NCBI GenBank assembly: GCA_028098005.1
Contig: JAOHFM010000012.1
Coordinates: 1-30,462, forward strand
DNA: 30,462 bases
Source of the DNA: Psychrosphaera sp.
GTDB taxonomy: Bacteria > Pseudomonadota > Gammaproteobacteria > Enterobacterales > Alteromonadaceae
Reading direction: 5' to 3'
Shown here: piece after piece, positions 17,041 through 26,671 of the stretch
Position numbering within the stretch: position 1 is the stretch's first letter
Layout of the letters: the number at the start of each line of letters is the position of its first letter
Translations under genes and position numbers: made by a program
Notes under the pieces: model-generated
The model's input: the letters and a program-made list of their open reading frames with translations, nothing else
Database searches by the model: none
What the model was told of the DNA's origin: nothing

Positions 17041-18879
17041 ATGGAATCATCGTCGTCAAAAGTGTGGTTGTTTAGAGCGATAACCGTTTTGTTGCCATTC
17101 ATCATTCTATTGCTGTTAGAGCTCGTTTTACGTGGCGTCGGTTTTGGTCAAAGTGTGCCTTTATTTATCAACAACCCACAAGCACCAAGTTATTTATTAC
17201 CAAAGCCTGATGTAGTCTCTCGATATTTTTCAGAGCCGTCTGCTGGCCCCGACGTTACCATTGAAACTAATTTCTTTTTAGCAGAAAAACCAAAAGATGG
17301 ATTAAGGTTTTTTGTACAAGGCGGTTCAACGGCGGCTGGATTCCCTTACGGCTTTGGAGCGTCAATTGCGGGAATGCTAGATTACCGGTTAAAACAATCT
17401 TACCCAAATAGAGAAGTGGAAGTTATTAATACCGCGTTGTCTGCAGTAAATAGTTACACCTTGCTGGATTTTGCCGATGAGATTATTGAACAAAAACCCG
17501 ACGCAGTTTTGATTTATGCTGGTCACAATGAGTTTTTAGGCATAATGGGCGTAGGTTCAACTTACTCTACATATTCTTCAAGAAGCGCTAATTTAATGTT
17601 TCTTAATGTCAAAAACCTTCGACTATTTCAATTGATGCAAAAGGGCTACGACGCACTTTTTTCTGCAGACAAAGATATTAATAAAAACACAGACCGACAA
17701 TCTCGAACTGTAATGGCAAAAGTCGCAAAACATCGCAATATAGATATTAATAATCCGCTGTTTAAGGATGGCCTTGATCAGTTTAAAGGCAATATGAAGC
17801 TGTTATTAGATAAGTATAAACGTGCAGGTATTCCTGTTTTTTTAAGTACTATAGCTAGTAATTTAGCGGACCAAGCGCCCTTTGAATCAACGGATATTGA
17901 AGAAGGATTTTTATCCATGCTGGATAAACCTCCAGAGCAATGGACAGCCATTGAACAAAGCATTATTGAGTCGCAAGCGTTTAAATATAAAAGTGCAAAA
18001 GCTTACTTTTTATTAGGTAAAGCAAACTTGAGTCAACAGCAATTCAATAAAGCAAAGCTTAGTTTTGAACTCGCCCGTCAACATGATCTTTTACGCTTTA
18101 GAGCTCCGCTGGAAATGAATCAAATAATTAGGCAGTTGGCCGCTGACGAAAATGTAACGTTAGTGGATTCAGAACACAATTTAAGTAAAGTTGCAGAGCA
18201 TGGAATTATTGATGAGAGCTTAATGCTGGAGCATTTACACCCAACAATAAAAGGGTACTTTGAAATATCAAATACCTTTTATGAAAAGTTAATCTCATCG
18301 CCCGTTTTACCAACAATAAGCAATATAGTGGGGCGATTTGCCGCACAAAGCGAGTTGCCAATTTTTGATGCGGAAATATATAAAGGGCACGCAACCATAG
18401 CTGGGTTAATGGCGGACTACCCCTTTACTTCGGAGCCAACATCAAAACGTTTACCACCAGTAACAAATGCCGCAGAGCGAATGGGCTTAAAAATGGTTCA
18501 AAATAAAGTCAGCTGGCTTGACGTAGCTCAAGCAGAATTTGCGCTTGCTAATAAAAATAGGCAACCGAAGCAGTTAGCAAAAGCAGCTAAACTAATTTCA
18601 GACGCTATGCCTTATAATGCGGAGTTTGCGTTTCAAGCAGGCAGCGCTTTGATTTTTAGTAAACAATCGGCGCAGGCTATTCGCTATTTGAATCGTTCAT
18701 TAAAACATAAGCCGAATTATATTAATGCCATGTTGGCCATGGCCCACGCAAACGCCGAGCTTAAGAACCTTAAGCAAGCTAAGCACTGGCTTTTGGAAGT
18801 TAAAAAGATTGATCCGAAAAATAAAGTGGTGGCTGATAACCTCAACGAGCTGGAAAAGGCACTCAACGCAAATAAATAA
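17041..18879 (+). CDS. Membrane-anchored SGNH hydrolase with C-terminal TPR repeats (paralogue 2)
   Basis: A 612-residue paralogue of the preceding gene with the same order: anchor helix at about 9-29, block I VQGGSTAAGFPYG with S96, block II NTALSAVNSYT (about 130-140), block III AGHNEFLG with N163, a TPR-like hairpin leading to LLRFRAP near 350, and block V EHLHP with E397 and H400. Two or more TPR repeats occupy about 500-612. The ribosome binding site AGGAG lies inside the last codons of paralogue 1, so the two are translationally coupled. The pair probably arose by tandem duplication and may act as a heterodimer or on two related substrates. No terminator follows, so transcription could run on into the pullulanase gene. 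Confidence 0.85.
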   Translation: MESSSSKVWLFRAITVLLPFIILLLLELVLRGVGFGQSVPLFINNPQAPSYLLPKPDVVSRYFSEPSAGPDVTIETNFFLAEKPKDGLRFFVQGGSTAAGFPYGFGASIAGMLDYRLKQSYPNREVEVINTALSAVNSYTLLDFADEIIEQKPDAVLIYAGHNEFLGIMGVGSTYSTYSSRSANLMFLNVKNLRLFQLMQKGYDALFSADKDINKNTDRQSRTVMAKVAKHRNIDINNPLFKDGLDQFKGNMKLLLDKYKRAGIPVFLSTIASNLADQAPFESTDIEEGFLSMLDKPPEQWTAIEQSIIESQAFKYKSAKAYFLLGKANLSQQQFNKAKLSFELARQHDLLRFRAPLEMNQIIRQLAADENVTLVDSEHNLSKVAEHGIIDESLMLEHLHPTIKGYFEISNTFYEKLISSPVLPTISNIVGRFAAQSELPIFDAEIYKGHATIAGLMADYPFTSEPTSKRLPPVTNAAERMGLKMVQNKVSWLDVAQAEFALANKNRQPKQLAKAAKLISDAMPYNAEFAFQAGSALIFSKQSAQAIRYLNRSLKHKPNYINAMLAMAHANAELKNLKQAKHWLLEVKKIDPKNKVVADNLNELEKALNANK

Positions 18880-18881
18880 TT

Positions 18882-18895
18882 TACATACGTATTCA
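18882..18895. promoter_or_regulatory. Putative LacI-type operator (glucan regulon site 2)
   Basis: TACATACGTATTCA lies 95 bases before the pullulanase start. It is identical over 14 bases to the reverse complement of the site upstream of the MFS permease, and 12/14 identical to the site between the TonB receptor and the lipoprotein. It has a central CG and a near-palindromic form, as in LacI-family operators. Confidence 0.6.
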
Positions 18896-18989
18896 GCAGA
18901 TAGTTGACCTCGTTCTTTTTATAGTAGGGCAATAAAAATAGATATGCCTACTAAATAATAATAAAGAATAAATTCAACAGGAATACAAA

Positions 18990-21900
18990 ATGTCAAACAA
19001 GTCATGGCTCAATCGCACGTTGCTGTTATCTACAGTTTCAGTTGCGTTAACTGCTTGCGGCGGTGGAGGCGGTAGCGACGATGTCTCTCCACTTCAGTGT
19101 ACAGCACCAAAAGTTTTAAACGATGCTAAAAATGCATGCGTAACTCCACCCGTTGAAGCTGAAAACTCAGCACCAGCCTTTACATCAGCTTCCTCACTGT
19201 CGGTTGAACAAGGTACAGCAAATAGCACAGTTGTTTATACTGCCTCTGCTAATGATGCAGATGGCGATACCATTACTTACTCACTAACAGACGCTAAAGC
19301 GGCTTTCTCTATTGATGCAAGTTCAGGTGTTGTCACCGTTACTGATACTTCTAAACTGTTAGCAAGTGACTCAGCCAATTATCAAATTACGATAACGGCG
19401 ACAGATGACGGCTCTCCAAGTAAGGCTGTATCCTTGTCGGTAGACGTTACAGTAACTGAAACAGCGGTAAACGTGCCTACTCCAACTGTTAAACCAACGT
19501 CTGCACAGGGTGCTATTTATTATTACCGCGATGATGGCGATTATGCAGGGTTTGCTTTGCATGCTTGGAACGATGAAAATTGTGACGGATATGCGCAATT
19601 TGAATCACCGGGCTCTGCTGGCGCTACAGGTACAGAGTGGACAGCAGGATTAGCACCTACGGATACAGATGAAAACTATGGTGTAGTTTGGCTATTTGAT
19701 ACCAAGGCCGATGCAACTTGTACCAATTTCATTATTCATAAAGGCGATAATAAAGATCCTGATACGGATCAAAAGCTAGCTTTAGAAGACGATAGATGGA
19801 CATTTGTTGTTTCTGGTGTTGGTGTTTTTAATGCACCTGAAGATGTGTCCCTAGATGCGCCTTTTCAAATTGAAAACGCATCCGCGCACTGGGTGAATGA
19901 AAATACTATTGTTTGGAATGGTACCAGCGATAATGTGAAGTTATTGTGGTCAATGGATGGCAGTTTAGACAATAGCTTTTCTACTAGCAACGCATTGACG
20001 CTAACAAAAGTCGACTTCCCTGAAAGTTTAGAAACTGTAGTACCACATTTATCAACTTGGCAGGCTTACTCATTTAGTGCTACTGACGCACAACAAAAAG
20101 AGTTAGTTAAAAGTCAGTTAGTACTTGCTTCATTTGACGGTAACGATGAGCCTGAATCTGCGACTTATGTTCAGTTTGCTAAAGCGTTTGATGACATTTA
20201 TACCTCAGGCAGTGATGATGCTGATGAGCAACGTTTAGGTCTCTTTTATAATGCCAATGGCAACATTGAATTAAACGTTTGGGCGCCAAGCTCTCAAGAA
20301 TTAAAACTGGACGTATTTGATGCGAGCAAAGAGTTAGTGGCCTCACACGCCATGACAGAAAATACCGAAACGGGTGTTTGGCACTTTGAAACAGACAGCT
20401 CAATGAATTACGACCGTTTATATTACCGTTTATCCACTAAAGTTTATCACCCTCTAACAAAACAAGTTGAGTCACTGTGGTCTACAGACCCTTATTCAGT
20501 TAATACCTCTACAAATGGGCGTTACTCACAATTTGTGAATATGACTGATGCTGATTTGTATCCTGCAGGTTGGGTTGGTCACGTTGCGCCAACGGTTGAA
20601 TATCCTGAACAGGGTGTTTTACTAGAAGCTCATATCAGAGACTTTAGTATTCGTGATGAAAACACTTCTGAGGCTAATCGTGGTAAGTACAAAGCCTTTA
20701 CTGAATCTGGCTCTGATGCCATGACCTACTTGTCTGAATTGACAAATGCTGGTGTTACTCACTTCCATATGCTGCCAGCAAATGACATTGCTACTATTGA
20801 AGAAGATGAATCTAATCGTGTTGACCTCACCAATACCGTTGAGGAATTATGCGCAAAAAACAGTTCGGCACCTGTATGTGGCGTTGAGTCAAATTCAGAT
20901 ACGCTAATGGACGTATTAAAAAGTTATGATCCTGCTACCGAAGACGCTAAAAACTTAGTGAACAGTATGCGTGGCTTTGATGGTTTTAACTGGGGTTACG
21001 ACCCTCACCACTTTAACGTAGTTGAAGGTAGCTACGCCTCTACTCCTGAAGGTGTTGCAAGAATAAAAGAATTCCGTGAAATGGTATTGGCACTGCATGA
21101 TACGGGTCTTCGAGTTATTCTAGACGTTGTATACAACCATACTAGCGCGTCGGGTGTATATGACAATTCTGTCTTCGATAAAGTAGTACCAGGTTATTAT
21201 CATCGTTATAACGAAGTGACAGGTTTAATTGAAACGTCTACTTGTTGTGACAACATTGCCACTGAACACAAAATGATGGATAAGTTTGTTGTGGATTCTG
21301 TTGTTCATTGGGCTGAGCATTATGGTTTAGACGGTTTCCGTTTTGACGTAATGGGACACTTACCTTCGCAGTTATTGCTGGATAGCCGAGCGGCCGTTGC
21401 AGCTATTGACGCCGACACTTACTTTTATGGTGAAGGTTGGAACTTAGGTGAAGTCGCCAACGACCGTTTGTTTAAGCAAGCAACTCAATACAATCTAGCG
21501 GACTCAGAAATTGGAACGTTTAATGACCGTCCTCGTGATTCAATTCGTGAACAAGGATTAGGGCAGGGTAACCTCACTAAATCTGATCATATTCGACTAG
21601 GACTAGCGGGCACGCTACAAAACTATGAGCTAGAAGATCAGTCTGGTGTCACTAAAAAAGGCATTGTTTATGACAAGTCTTCTTACGCACTAGATCCTGC
21701 TGACATTATCAACTACGTATCAAAGCACGATAACGAAACGCTTTATGACTACCTGCAATATAACTTTGATGCGGATACATCAGCGGCCACTCGAACGCGA
21801 GTTCATATGTTATCAGCGGCTATTCCATTAATGAGCCAAGGTATTCCATTTTTCCAATTAGGTGTTGATAAAATTCGTTCTAAATCAATGGACCGTAATA

Positions 21901-23225
21901 CCTATGACGCCGGCGATTGGTTCAACTTTGTTGATTACACCAATGAAAGCAATAACTGGAATGTGGGCTTACCCATCGAGCGAGACGGCCAATATACCGT
22001 AGCACAAAGCGCCAACGCCAACGCGGCCGTTGCCATGTCTGATATTCAGCTTTCTAGCTCGGTATTTAAAGAGTTTTTGAGTATTAGAGCCGCCAGTCCA
22101 CTATTCAGTTTAACTACTGAGCAGGACGTTATTAACCGAGTCGGTTTCCATAATACTGGACCAAGTCAAACGCCTGGTTTAATTGTTATGAGCATTGACG
22201 ATGGTAATGGTGTTTCAGATATTGATGATAGTGTTGATGCAATTGTCGTTGTGGTAAATGCAACGGATGCTTCTCAAAGTCATTCAGTGAAAACAGCGAG
22301 TGGTTTTACATTACATGATACGCAATTAAACTCAGCGGATACGGTTGTTCGTAATGCAAGCTTTGCTGAAACCGCAACGGAAGGTACATTTACAGTACCA
22401 GCTCATACGATTGCGGTATTTGTTAAAGCACAAGCGGGTGCGCAAGGCCCTGGTTTAGCTACTGATCCAGACAAGATTGCGTCACCATATAACGATACCA
22501 TTATGGGTGTTGAAGGTATCACATCAGGAAGTTTTACTGCCTTTGAGTACGATGGCCGTGGTGTTTACTCTGGTTCAATTACGTTAGATGCAGGTAGTTA
22601 TGAGTTTAATATTGGTGATGCGACATTAGCGTCTGAAAACTTAGCATTTTCTGATGTTTCAATTGATGCAGAATCAATAACCGTCATCCAAGGTACAACA
22701 GAAAACTTTGGTATTACCGTTAGTCAATCAGCGTCGTATAACGTAACGCTCAATGTTGAAACTGCAACACCAGTATTATCAATCACGCTAGGAAATATTT
22801 TGGTTTCTTGTAGTTTAGCTGACTCTACGGATGTTGCGCCATTTGATATTGCCGGTGACGGCAGCTTATATGTTAAAGGCGATCATTCAGGTTGGGGCGC
22901 AGTAAGCGATTACCAACTTAAATATAAGGGTAATAACATATATCAGGCAGTGGCGAGTTTTGATGGCAGCATGCAATTTAAATTAGCCTCGAGCGACGGT
23001 GATTGGGCAACACAATTGTGGGTGCCAAATTCATCAGGTGGTGTTGAAACTGCAAACTTAGCCGTAGGTACCGAGCACGTGGTTGCCTATAACAATGGTG
23101 GCACTGACAATAACTCAGCTACCTTGGCCGCAGGAACTTATAGCTTCAAACTAACGCTGAATGAAGCCAATCCGTCACAAGGCGCTGATGTTGGTACACT
23201 TATTATTGAGCAATGCTCAGAGTAA
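18990..23225 (+). CDS. pulA: Type I pullulanase lipoprotein (GH13)
   Basis: A 1411-residue secreted debranching enzyme that hydrolyses alpha-1,6 bonds in pullulan and branched starch. Lipobox LTAC puts the lipidated Cys at 23, followed by a Gly linker. A cadherin-like domain is at about 57-158, CBM41 at 172-282 (HAWNDENC), a pullulanase N-terminal/CBM48-like domain at 413-505, and the GH13 barrel at about 540-960. The pullulanase signature FNWGYDP is at 666-672 and DVVYNH at 712-717. The nucleophile is D786 in GFRFDVMGH, the acid/base E815 in YGEGW, and the stabilising pair is HD at 913-914. A DUF3372-like domain covers about 1028-1150. The final domain (1286-1411) contains an SGWG module like those of the glucan-binding lipoprotein. 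AGGA seven bases before the ATG supports the start. An operator-like site lies upstream and a terminator follows. Confidence 0.95.
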   Translation: MSNKSWLNRTLLLSTVSVALTACGGGGGSDDVSPLQCTAPKVLNDAKNACVTPPVEAENSAPAFTSASSLSVEQGTANSTVVYTASANDADGDTITYSLTDAKAAFSIDASSGVVTVTDTSKLLASDSANYQITITATDDGSPSKAVSLSVDVTVTETAVNVPTPTVKPTSAQGAIYYYRDDGDYAGFALHAWNDENCDGYAQFESPGSAGATGTEWTAGLAPTDTDENYGVVWLFDTKADATCTNFIIHKGDNKDPDTDQKLALEDDRWTFVVSGVGVFNAPEDVSLDAPFQIENASAHWVNENTIVWNGTSDNVKLLWSMDGSLDNSFSTSNALTLTKVDFPESLETVVPHLSTWQAYSFSATDAQQKELVKSQLVLASFDGNDEPESATYVQFAKAFDDIYTSGSDDADEQRLGLFYNANGNIELNVWAPSSQELKLDVFDASKELVASHAMTENTETGVWHFETDSSMNYDRLYYRLSTKVYHPLTKQVESLWSTDPYSVNTSTNGRYSQFVNMTDADLYPAGWVGHVAPTVEYPEQGVLLEAHIRDFSIRDENTSEANRGKYKAFTESGSDAMTYLSELTNAGVTHFHMLPANDIATIEEDESNRVDLTNTVEELCAKNSSAPVCGVESNSDTLMDVLKSYDPATEDAKNLVNSMRGFDGFNWGYDPHHFNVVEGSYASTPEGVARIKEFREMVLALHDTGLRVILDVVYNHTSASGVYDNSVFDKVVPGYYHRYNEVTGLIETSTCCDNIATEHKMMDKFVVDSVVHWAEHYGLDGFRFDVMGHLPSQLLLDSRAAVAAIDADTYFYGEGWNLGEVANDRLFKQATQYNLADSEIGTFNDRPRDSIREQGLGQGNLTKSDHIRLGLAGTLQNYELEDQSGVTKKGIVYDKSSYALDPADIINYVSKHDNETLYDYLQYNFDADTSAATRTRVHMLSAAIPLMSQGIPFFQLGVDKIRSKSMDRNTYDAGDWFNFVDYTNESNNWNVGLPIERDGQYTVAQSANANAAVAMSDIQLSSSVFKEFLSIRAASPLFSLTTEQDVINRVGFHNTGPSQTPGLIVMSIDDGNGVSDIDDSVDAIVVVVNATDASQSHSVKTASGFTLHDTQLNSADTVVRNASFAETATEGTFTVPAHTIAVFVKAQAGAQGPGLATDPDKIASPYNDTIMGVEGITSGSFTAFEYDGRGVYSGSITLDAGSYEFNIGDATLASENLAFSDVSIDAESITVIQGTTENFGITVSQSASYNVTLNVETATPVLSITLGNILVSCSLADSTDVAPFDIAGDGSLYVKGDHSGWGAVSDYQLKYKGNNIYQAVASFDGSMQFKLASSDGDWATQLWVPNSSGGVETANLAVGTEHVVAYNNGGTDNNSATLAAGTYSFKLTLNEANPSQGADVGTLIIEQCSE

Positions 23226-23269
23226 ACACTAAACATTAAAGTAACTTGAATAAAAACGGAAAAATATGA

Positions 23270-23292
23270 AGCGGCCTTAGGGTCGCTTTTTT
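23270..23292 (+). terminator. Rho-independent terminator after the pullulanase gene
   Basis: AGCGGCC-TTAG-GGTCGCT forms a seven-base-pair stem with one G-U pair, followed by TTTTT, about 45 bases after the pullulanase stop. It separates pullulanase from the membrane-protein/GH31 unit, which must then have its own promoter or rely on read-through. Confidence 0.8.
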
Positions 23293-23392
23293 ATAGGCTC
23301 CAATAGATATTAACTTAGCTTCTCGCACTTATTACCTGGCTAAGGTAATATCAGCCTAGAATTTAACTAAACATGCAGTATGAAAATTAAAT

Positions 23393-24094
23393 ATGACAGT
23401 GCAGCCAATAAAACCTAAAAAGAACAACACGTTCCTTGAACTAATCTTTAATATCATTATTCCATCCCTGATTTTAATGAAGTTATCGGGAGATGAATAC
23501 TTAGGCACAGTAAACGGACTAATAGTGGCATTGGCTTTTCCAATTGCCTATGGCATTTATGACTTTGTGCAATCAAAAACCTTCAACTTCATCTCGTTGC
23601 TGGGTTTTTTAAGTACGTTATTAACGGGCGGTATAGGCCTATTTGAGCTCGATGCTGAGTGGTTGGCTATAAAAGAGGCTGCTATTCCTGCCATTATAGG
23701 TTTAGTAGTGCTGGTTTCTGGCTTTAGCGGCAAGCCTTTATTGGCTAAATTGATGCTGAACCCAACGTTATTTAACCTCAATTTAATTTACGATACCTTG
23801 GCTGAGAAGGGCAATGTTGCGGAATTCAAATCCAAAATTAACACTGCGAATCATTTGTTGGCGTCCACCTTTGTGTTTTCAGCTGCGGCAAATTATATTT
23901 TGGCTAAGATGATTGTTACTAGCAAAGCCGGTACCGTTGAGTTTAATGAGCAATTAGGTGAGATGACATTGATTAGTTACCCTGTCATCGCGATTCCATC
24001 ATTAATAATGTTGATTGCTATTATGGTTTACGTTGTAAAAACAATTACTCGATTAACCGGGCTTAAATTTGAACAAGCTTTAAACCAGGAATAA
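23393..24094 (+). CDS. Polytopic membrane protein, probably VC0807 family
   Basis: A 233-residue inner-membrane protein with about six hydrophobic segments (near 17-32, 41-58, 67-83, 96-112, 153-172 and 193-217). The N-terminal pattern FLELIFNIIIPSLILMKLSG and the YGIYDFVQSKTFNFISLLGFLSTLLTGG stretch resemble the VC0807/septation-protein-A-like family of unknown function. I am not certain of the family name. Its stop is one base from the GH31 start, so it is translationally coupled to the alpha-glucosidase. Whether it has any role in sugar use is unknown. No strong ribosome binding site precedes the ATG. Confidence 0.75.
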   Translation: MTVQPIKPKKNNTFLELIFNIIIPSLILMKLSGDEYLGTVNGLIVALAFPIAYGIYDFVQSKTFNFISLLGFLSTLLTGGIGLFELDAEWLAIKEAAIPAIIGLVVLVSGFSGKPLLAKLMLNPTLFNLNLIYDTLAEKGNVAEFKSKINTANHLLASTFVFSAAANYILAKMIVTSKAGTVEFNEQLGEMTLISYPVIAIPSLIMLIAIMVYVVKTITRLTGLKFEQALNQE

Positions 24095-24095
24095 T

Positions 24096-26606
24096 ATGCG
24101 CTTTGTTAGTTTTATCTTTATAGTTTTATTCGCTGCTACACTCTCTTTTGATGCGACTGCGAATAAAACATATGTTAGCCACTCTTTAAACGGTCACACT
24201 CTAACTGTGGTGCATAGTGAAGGGAAAATTGACATTACAGCTCTGCACGACAATGCCTTTGAGATTAGGCCATTGGCGAATCCATTTGTACGAGCTGACT
24301 TTCCTAGCTTCGCTAAAGATCCAAAGCAAAACTATCGCCCTAAGCTAAAAGTAATAAATAGTAAATCGACGTTGGCACTTTCCACTAGTTCGCTGCAGGT
24401 TAAAATTAACAAGTCGACCATGCAGCTTTCTTATTTTAAAAATGATCAACTTTTGTTGTCAGAAGAGTCAGGTTTTTTTGGCTCTCATGCGTTGCAAGGT
24501 TTTCGGTTTAAGTTAGATGAAACTGAACGCTTAATGGGAACGGGCGAACGAGTACTAGGCATGGACCGTAGAGGGCACAAGCTACCTCTTTATAATCGAG
24601 CTCACTATGGTTACGGCACTCATTCTGAGCAAATGAACTTTAGTATTCCTGCGGTCATGTCTTCTAAAAAATACATCGTTTTGTATGACAATCCGGCGAA
24701 GGGTTTTATCGATCTTGGTAAAACAGAATCTGATATTTTACAGTTTGAGGCCGATGGCGGTCGTCAGGCTTATATATTTGTAGCGGGCAATGACTATCCC
24801 GATCTAATTCATCAGTATGTCAAAGTGACAGGCACACAGCCTCTGCCTCCTCTATGGGCGTTTGGCAATCACGCCTCCCGATTTGGTTATCGCAATCAAA
24901 AAGAAGTAGTTGAAACAATTAAGTTGTTTAGAGAAAAAGGCATTCCCGTTGATTCAATTATCTTAGATTTGTATTGGTTTGGTAAAGATGTTCAAGGTCA
25001 CATGGGGAACCTTGAATGGGACGCAAGTACTTTTCCAGATCCTACCGCAATGCTCAATGAATTAAGGGAACTAGAGGTCAGAGCATCATTGATCACAGAG
25101 CCTTTTATTTTGAATACCAGCCGCCGTTGGCAAGAGGCAATTGATAACAATGTATTAACTAAAAACATTACAGGCGACAAGGTAAAAACCTACGACTTTT
25201 ATTTTGGACATACAGGGCTTATCGATGTTTTCAGCAGCGATGCGCAAGATTGGTTTAAAACGATTTATCACGATATTGCCACTCAAGGTGTTAGTGGAGT
25301 GTGGGGAGACTTAGGTGAGCCAGAAGTACACCCTGCAGACATGTTGCATACGCTTTCTGAGTCTGGCATTACGGCCACCGCAAATGAAGTTCATAATGCT
25401 TTTGGACATCAATGGGCAAAGTTAGTAAATGAAAGCTTAAATGAAGTAATGTCAAATGAACGTCAATTTATTTTGATGCGCTCGGGTTTTGCTGGTTCAC
25501 AGCGTTATGGCATGATCCCTTGGACCGGCGATGTTTCAAGGTCGTGGGATGGACTAAAACCTCAACCAGAATTAACCATGCAAATGGGTCTGTTGGGTTT
25601 AGCTTATACTCATTCTGATTTAGGTGGTTTTGCTGGTGGTGAAGCCTTTGATAAAGAAATGTATATTCGTTGGCTTCAGTACGGTGTTTTCCAGCCAATT
25701 TATCGTCCACATGCGCAAGATAATATTGCCCCGGAACCTATTTTTCATGATGAAGAAACCCAGCAGATAGTTAAGCGTTTCATCGAACTACGTTATCAAC
25801 TATTGCCTTATTTATATTCCATGGCGTATGAAAACACCATGACGGGCTTACCGTTAATGAGACCTATGTTTTTTGATAATGATACCCCAGAGTTTCAAGC
25901 TGAAACTCAACAGTTTATGTGGGGCGATGCGTTTTTGGTTAAGCTAGTGGCTGAGCCAAACTTGTCGTCAATAAAGGTTAAATTACCAAAGGGTCAATGG
26001 ACAGACTTTTGGACCAAACAAGTTTATCAAGGTGGCCAGGAGGTAGAATATCCGCTATCGCTAGACACTATTCCTGTATTTGTTAAAGGCGGATCTATTG
26101 TGCCAACAACAAATACAATTATGACAACGGCTGATTACTCTACTGAATCTTTAAGCCTTGATGTGTATTACGATGAAAGTCAGCTTTCTACAACGTTTAC
26201 CTTTTATAATGATGACGGTATTTCTCAAGACTCTATTGCAAGCGGACAATTTGAAAAGTTAATCATTAATGGTGCTGCGCATCAATTGAATGGCAGTCCA
26301 CGTTACGCAATGAGTTTAGAGCGGCACTTGGGAGTTGCTAAGGGATATTCAGGAATACCAGTAGAACGTTCGTTTAACGTTAAGGTTCATCACTGGCCTA
26401 TATCGCCAAGCTCAATAAAAGTAGCAGACCAGGAGATGGCTTTGTTTACTAATAAGCAGGAGTTTAATTTGGCTCAACGAGGGGCTTATTATAATAGGGC
26501 GTTGCAACGTATTGAAATTAAGTTTAACTGGAGAGTTAATGTCGAAACGACTGTCTCCACGGATAGCAAATTAGAAAATCAAAAATTGGTGTTAACGATT
26601 CGTTAG
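24096..26606 (+). CDS. GH31 alpha-glucosidase, secreted
   Basis: An 836-residue glycoside hydrolase family 31 enzyme. A signal peptide (residues 1-22, cut near ATA) without lipobox indicates a periplasmic enzyme. The N-terminal beta-sandwich covers about 25-240. The barrel opens at PPLWAFGNHASRFGY (251-265), with the substrate-site IILDLYWF at 288-295. The nucleophile is D405 in GVWGDLGEPE and the acid/base is D479 in PWTGDVSRSW. The C-terminal beta domains follow, including LPLMRPMFFDND and TTFTFYNDDG. Length and motifs are complete. It should release glucose from the non-reducing ends of maltodextrins brought in by the TonB receptor. Its ATG lies one base after the stop of the membrane protein, with CAGGA as ribosome binding site inside that gene. 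Exact specificity (alpha-1,4 versus 1,6 or 1,3) cannot be read by eye. Confidence 0.93.
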   Translation: MRFVSFIFIVLFAATLSFDATANKTYVSHSLNGHTLTVVHSEGKIDITALHDNAFEIRPLANPFVRADFPSFAKDPKQNYRPKLKVINSKSTLALSTSSLQVKINKSTMQLSYFKNDQLLLSEESGFFGSHALQGFRFKLDETERLMGTGERVLGMDRRGHKLPLYNRAHYGYGTHSEQMNFSIPAVMSSKKYIVLYDNPAKGFIDLGKTESDILQFEADGGRQAYIFVAGNDYPDLIHQYVKVTGTQPLPPLWAFGNHASRFGYRNQKEVVETIKLFREKGIPVDSIILDLYWFGKDVQGHMGNLEWDASTFPDPTAMLNELRELEVRASLITEPFILNTSRRWQEAIDNNVLTKNITGDKVKTYDFYFGHTGLIDVFSSDAQDWFKTIYHDIATQGVSGVWGDLGEPEVHPADMLHTLSESGITATANEVHNAFGHQWAKLVNESLNEVMSNERQFILMRSGFAGSQRYGMIPWTGDVSRSWDGLKPQPELTMQMGLLGLAYTHSDLGGFAGGEAFDKEMYIRWLQYGVFQPIYRPHAQDNIAPEPIFHDEETQQIVKRFIELRYQLLPYLYSMAYENTMTGLPLMRPMFFDNDTPEFQAETQQFMWGDAFLVKLVAEPNLSSIKVKLPKGQWTDFWTKQVYQGGQEVEYPLSLDTIPVFVKGGSIVPTTNTIMTTADYSTESLSLDVYYDESQLSTTFTFYNDDGISQDSIASGQFEKLIINGAAHQLNGSPRYAMSLERHLGVAKGYSGIPVERSFNVKVHHWPISPSSIKVADQEMALFTNKQEFNLAQRGAYYNRALQRIEIKFNWRVNVETTVSTDSKLENQKLVLTIR

Positions 26607-26671
26607 GTTGGCGACAACCCCACTTTATGTAAAACCATAAGCGACAATCACATAAAAAAGGATTTAAAAAT

